A stretch of DNA of 6,800 bases, taken from positions 1 to 6,800 of the forward strand of contig JAUVRN010000106.1 of the NCBI GenBank assembly GCA_030597645.1, in the 5' to 3' direction. Each line of letters begins with the position of its first letter. Positions within the stretch are counted from its first letter, which is position 1. A program made the translations under genes and the position numbers. This document shows, piece by piece, positions 5,590 through 6,800 of the stretch. The notes under the pieces were generated by a model. The model saw only the letters and a list, made by a program, of their open reading frames with translations. It did no database searches and was not told the origin of the DNA. Origin of the DNA: Candidatus Zixiibacteriota bacterium (GTDB lineage Bacteria > Zixibacteria > MSB-5A5 > JAUVRN01).

Positions 5590-6800
5590 ATGACCGCCCG
5601 CGAAATCAGGCGCAGTTTTCTCGACTTTTTCGCTGCCCGGGACCACGAAGTGGTGCCGTCGTCGTCGCTGATCCCGAAGGATGACCCCACCATCCTGTTC
5701 GCCAACGCGGGCATGAATCAGTTCAAGCGCATCTTTCAGGGCCTCGAGCCACCCCGATCCCCCCGCGCCACAAGTGTTCAGAAGTGCATACGCGCGGGCG
5801 GCAAGCACAACGACCTCGAAAACGTCGGCATGACGGCACGGCATCACACGTTCTTCGAGATGCTCGGCAACTTCTCGTTCGGTGACTACTTCAAGGACGA
5901 CGCCATCGCCTGGGCCTGGGAGTGGGTGACGAAGAGCCTGGGGCTGCCCGCGGACCGATTGTACGCCACGGTCTACACGGAAGACGAAGAGGCGGCAGTA
6001 CTCTGGGCGAAGATTGCTCCCGAACTGGGCTCCGATCGCATCCTGCGGTTTGGCAAACATGACAATTACTGGGCCATGGGCGACACGGGACCCAGCGGTC
6101 CCTGTTCCGAAATCCACTTCGATCGCGGGGAACAATACGCGTGCGAGCGCCCGGACTGCCGGCCCAACTGCGAGTGCGACCGGTACATGGAGATCTGGAA
6201 CCTGGTCTTCATGCAGTTCAACACCGACGAGCAGGGAAAGACGTCACCGCTGCCCGCGGCCTCGGTGGACACGGGTGCGGGACTGGAACGCATCGCCGCT
6301 ATTTTGCAGAACGCCGAAACCAACTACGACACCGACCTTTTTCAACCGATCATCAGGCAACTCGCCGACATCAGTGGACAGGCCTACGCACCGGGACCCG
6401 ACGGGACCTCCCATCGCGTGGTGGCCGATCACCTGCGTGCTCTCGCATTCAGCATCGCCGACGGCGCGGTGCCTTCCAACGAGGGGCGCGGCTACGTGCT
6501 GCGGCGCATTCTCCGGCGCGCCGCGCGGCACGGCTGCAAACTGGGCATGCACGAGCCGTTTCTCGCCAGGCTGTTGCCGACGCTCGTGGACATCATGGGT
6601 GCCGACTATCCCGAGCTGGGCAAATGCAGCAGGCACATCACCACCGTACTCACCAGCGAGGAGGAACAATTTTGCCGTACGCTCGATTTGGGTTGCGACC
6701 TCTTTGGGCAGCTGGCCGGCGCAGCGGAATCGGACGGCAGCCGTACCATTTCCGGTGAAGCGGTATTCAAACTCTACGACACCTATGGGTTCCCGGTGGA
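5590..6800 (+). CDS. alaS: Alanyl-tRNA synthetase (N-terminal 403 residues)
   Basis: Cytosolic class II synthetase that charges tRNA(Ala) with alanine. The first 403 codons are in view and the gene continues past the right edge without a stop; bacterial AlaS is usually about 870-880 residues. Present are class II motif 1 (residues about 24-46, SSSLIPKDDPTILFANAGMN), motif 2 (about 61-102, with QKCIRAGGKHNDLENVG and FFEMLGNFSFGDYF), GDTGPSGPCSEIHFD (164-178), a cysteine-bearing stretch CERPDCRPNCECDRY (185-199) before EIWNLVFMQF, and motif 3 (DTGAGLERIA, 227-236). The tRNA-recognition helices follow (VVADHLRALAF at 277-287; EGRGYVLRRILRRAARHG at 298-315). The window stops at YDTYGFPV, where the linker to the editing domain begins; the editing and C-terminal oligomerisation domains lie outside. 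AGGA lies 10 nt before the ATG. No frameshift or missing catalytic residue is seen. Confidence 0.96.
   Translation, partial: MTAREIRRSFLDFFAARDHEVVPSSSLIPKDDPTILFANAGMNQFKRIFQGLEPPRSPRATSVQKCIRAGGKHNDLENVGMTARHHTFFEMLGNFSFGDYFKDDAIAWAWEWVTKSLGLPADRLYATVYTEDEEAAVLWAKIAPELGSDRILRFGKHDNYWAMGDTGPSGPCSEIHFDRGEQYACERPDCRPNCECDRYMEIWNLVFMQFNTDEQGKTSPLPAASVDTGAGLERIAAILQNAETNYDTDLFQPIIRQLADISGQAYAPGPDGTSHRVVADHLRALAFSIADGAVPSNEGRGYVLRRILRRAARHGCKLGMHEPFLARLLPTLVDIMGADYPELGKCSRHITTVLTSEEEQFCRTLDLGCDLFGQLAGAAESDGSRTISGEAVFKLYDTYGFPV

Noticed and set aside
4984..6135. A 383-codon minus-strand open frame opposite recX and the start of alaS.
   Set aside because: Both plus-strand genes are conserved families. 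The antisense product shows no family pattern and spans the intergenic gap.

Overview
The window is a gene-dense stretch of a GC-rich bacterial chromosome. It holds six genes on the minus strand, running from about 4972 down to the left edge, and two genes on the plus strand from about 4999 to the right edge. I see no mobile element, CRISPR array, tRNA or rRNA, and no gene-free stretch longer than about 100 bases. The gene content fits an uncultured or little-studied Gram-negative-type bacterium, for example of the FCB / Krumholzibacteria / Gemmatimonadota kind or a former deltaproteobacterium. Pointers are exported tandem M16 peptidases of the long-insert type, an AmmeMemoRadiSam radical SAM protein and recX next to alaS. 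The phylum is an inference and cannot be fixed from this window.

Minus strand, in reading order: amrS (cytosolic radical SAM enzyme, 4972-3830); 61 nt; a LiaF-like membrane protein (3768-3196); 3 nt; a 77-residue membrane protein resembling DUF6116 (3192-2959); 38 nt; a membrane-anchored SpoIIE/PP2C-type serine phosphatase (2920-1802); 89 nt; an exported, catalytically complete M16 zinc peptidase (1712-189); 12 nt; the first 58 codons of a second exported protein (176 to the left edge), probably the partner M16 subunit. The three middle genes are packed like an operon and look like an envelope-sensing or signalling group. The M16 pair has its own plausible sigma70 promoter in the 89-nt gap and is translationally coupled.

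Plus strand: recX (modulator of RecA; 4999-5505) is followed by alaS (5590 to the right edge, first 403 codons). A good promoter candidate overlaps the recX end, and a GC-rich hairpin lies in the alaS leader. recX-alaS adjacency is a common bacterial arrangement, often downstream of recA, but recA is not in this window: amrS lies directly upstream on the other strand.

Nothing here is clearly an undescribed system. The points most worth following up are the LiaF-like / DUF6116-like / SpoIIE phosphatase cluster, and an amrS gene with no amrA or amrB partner in view. Several very long opposite-strand open frames are shadows of the real genes.
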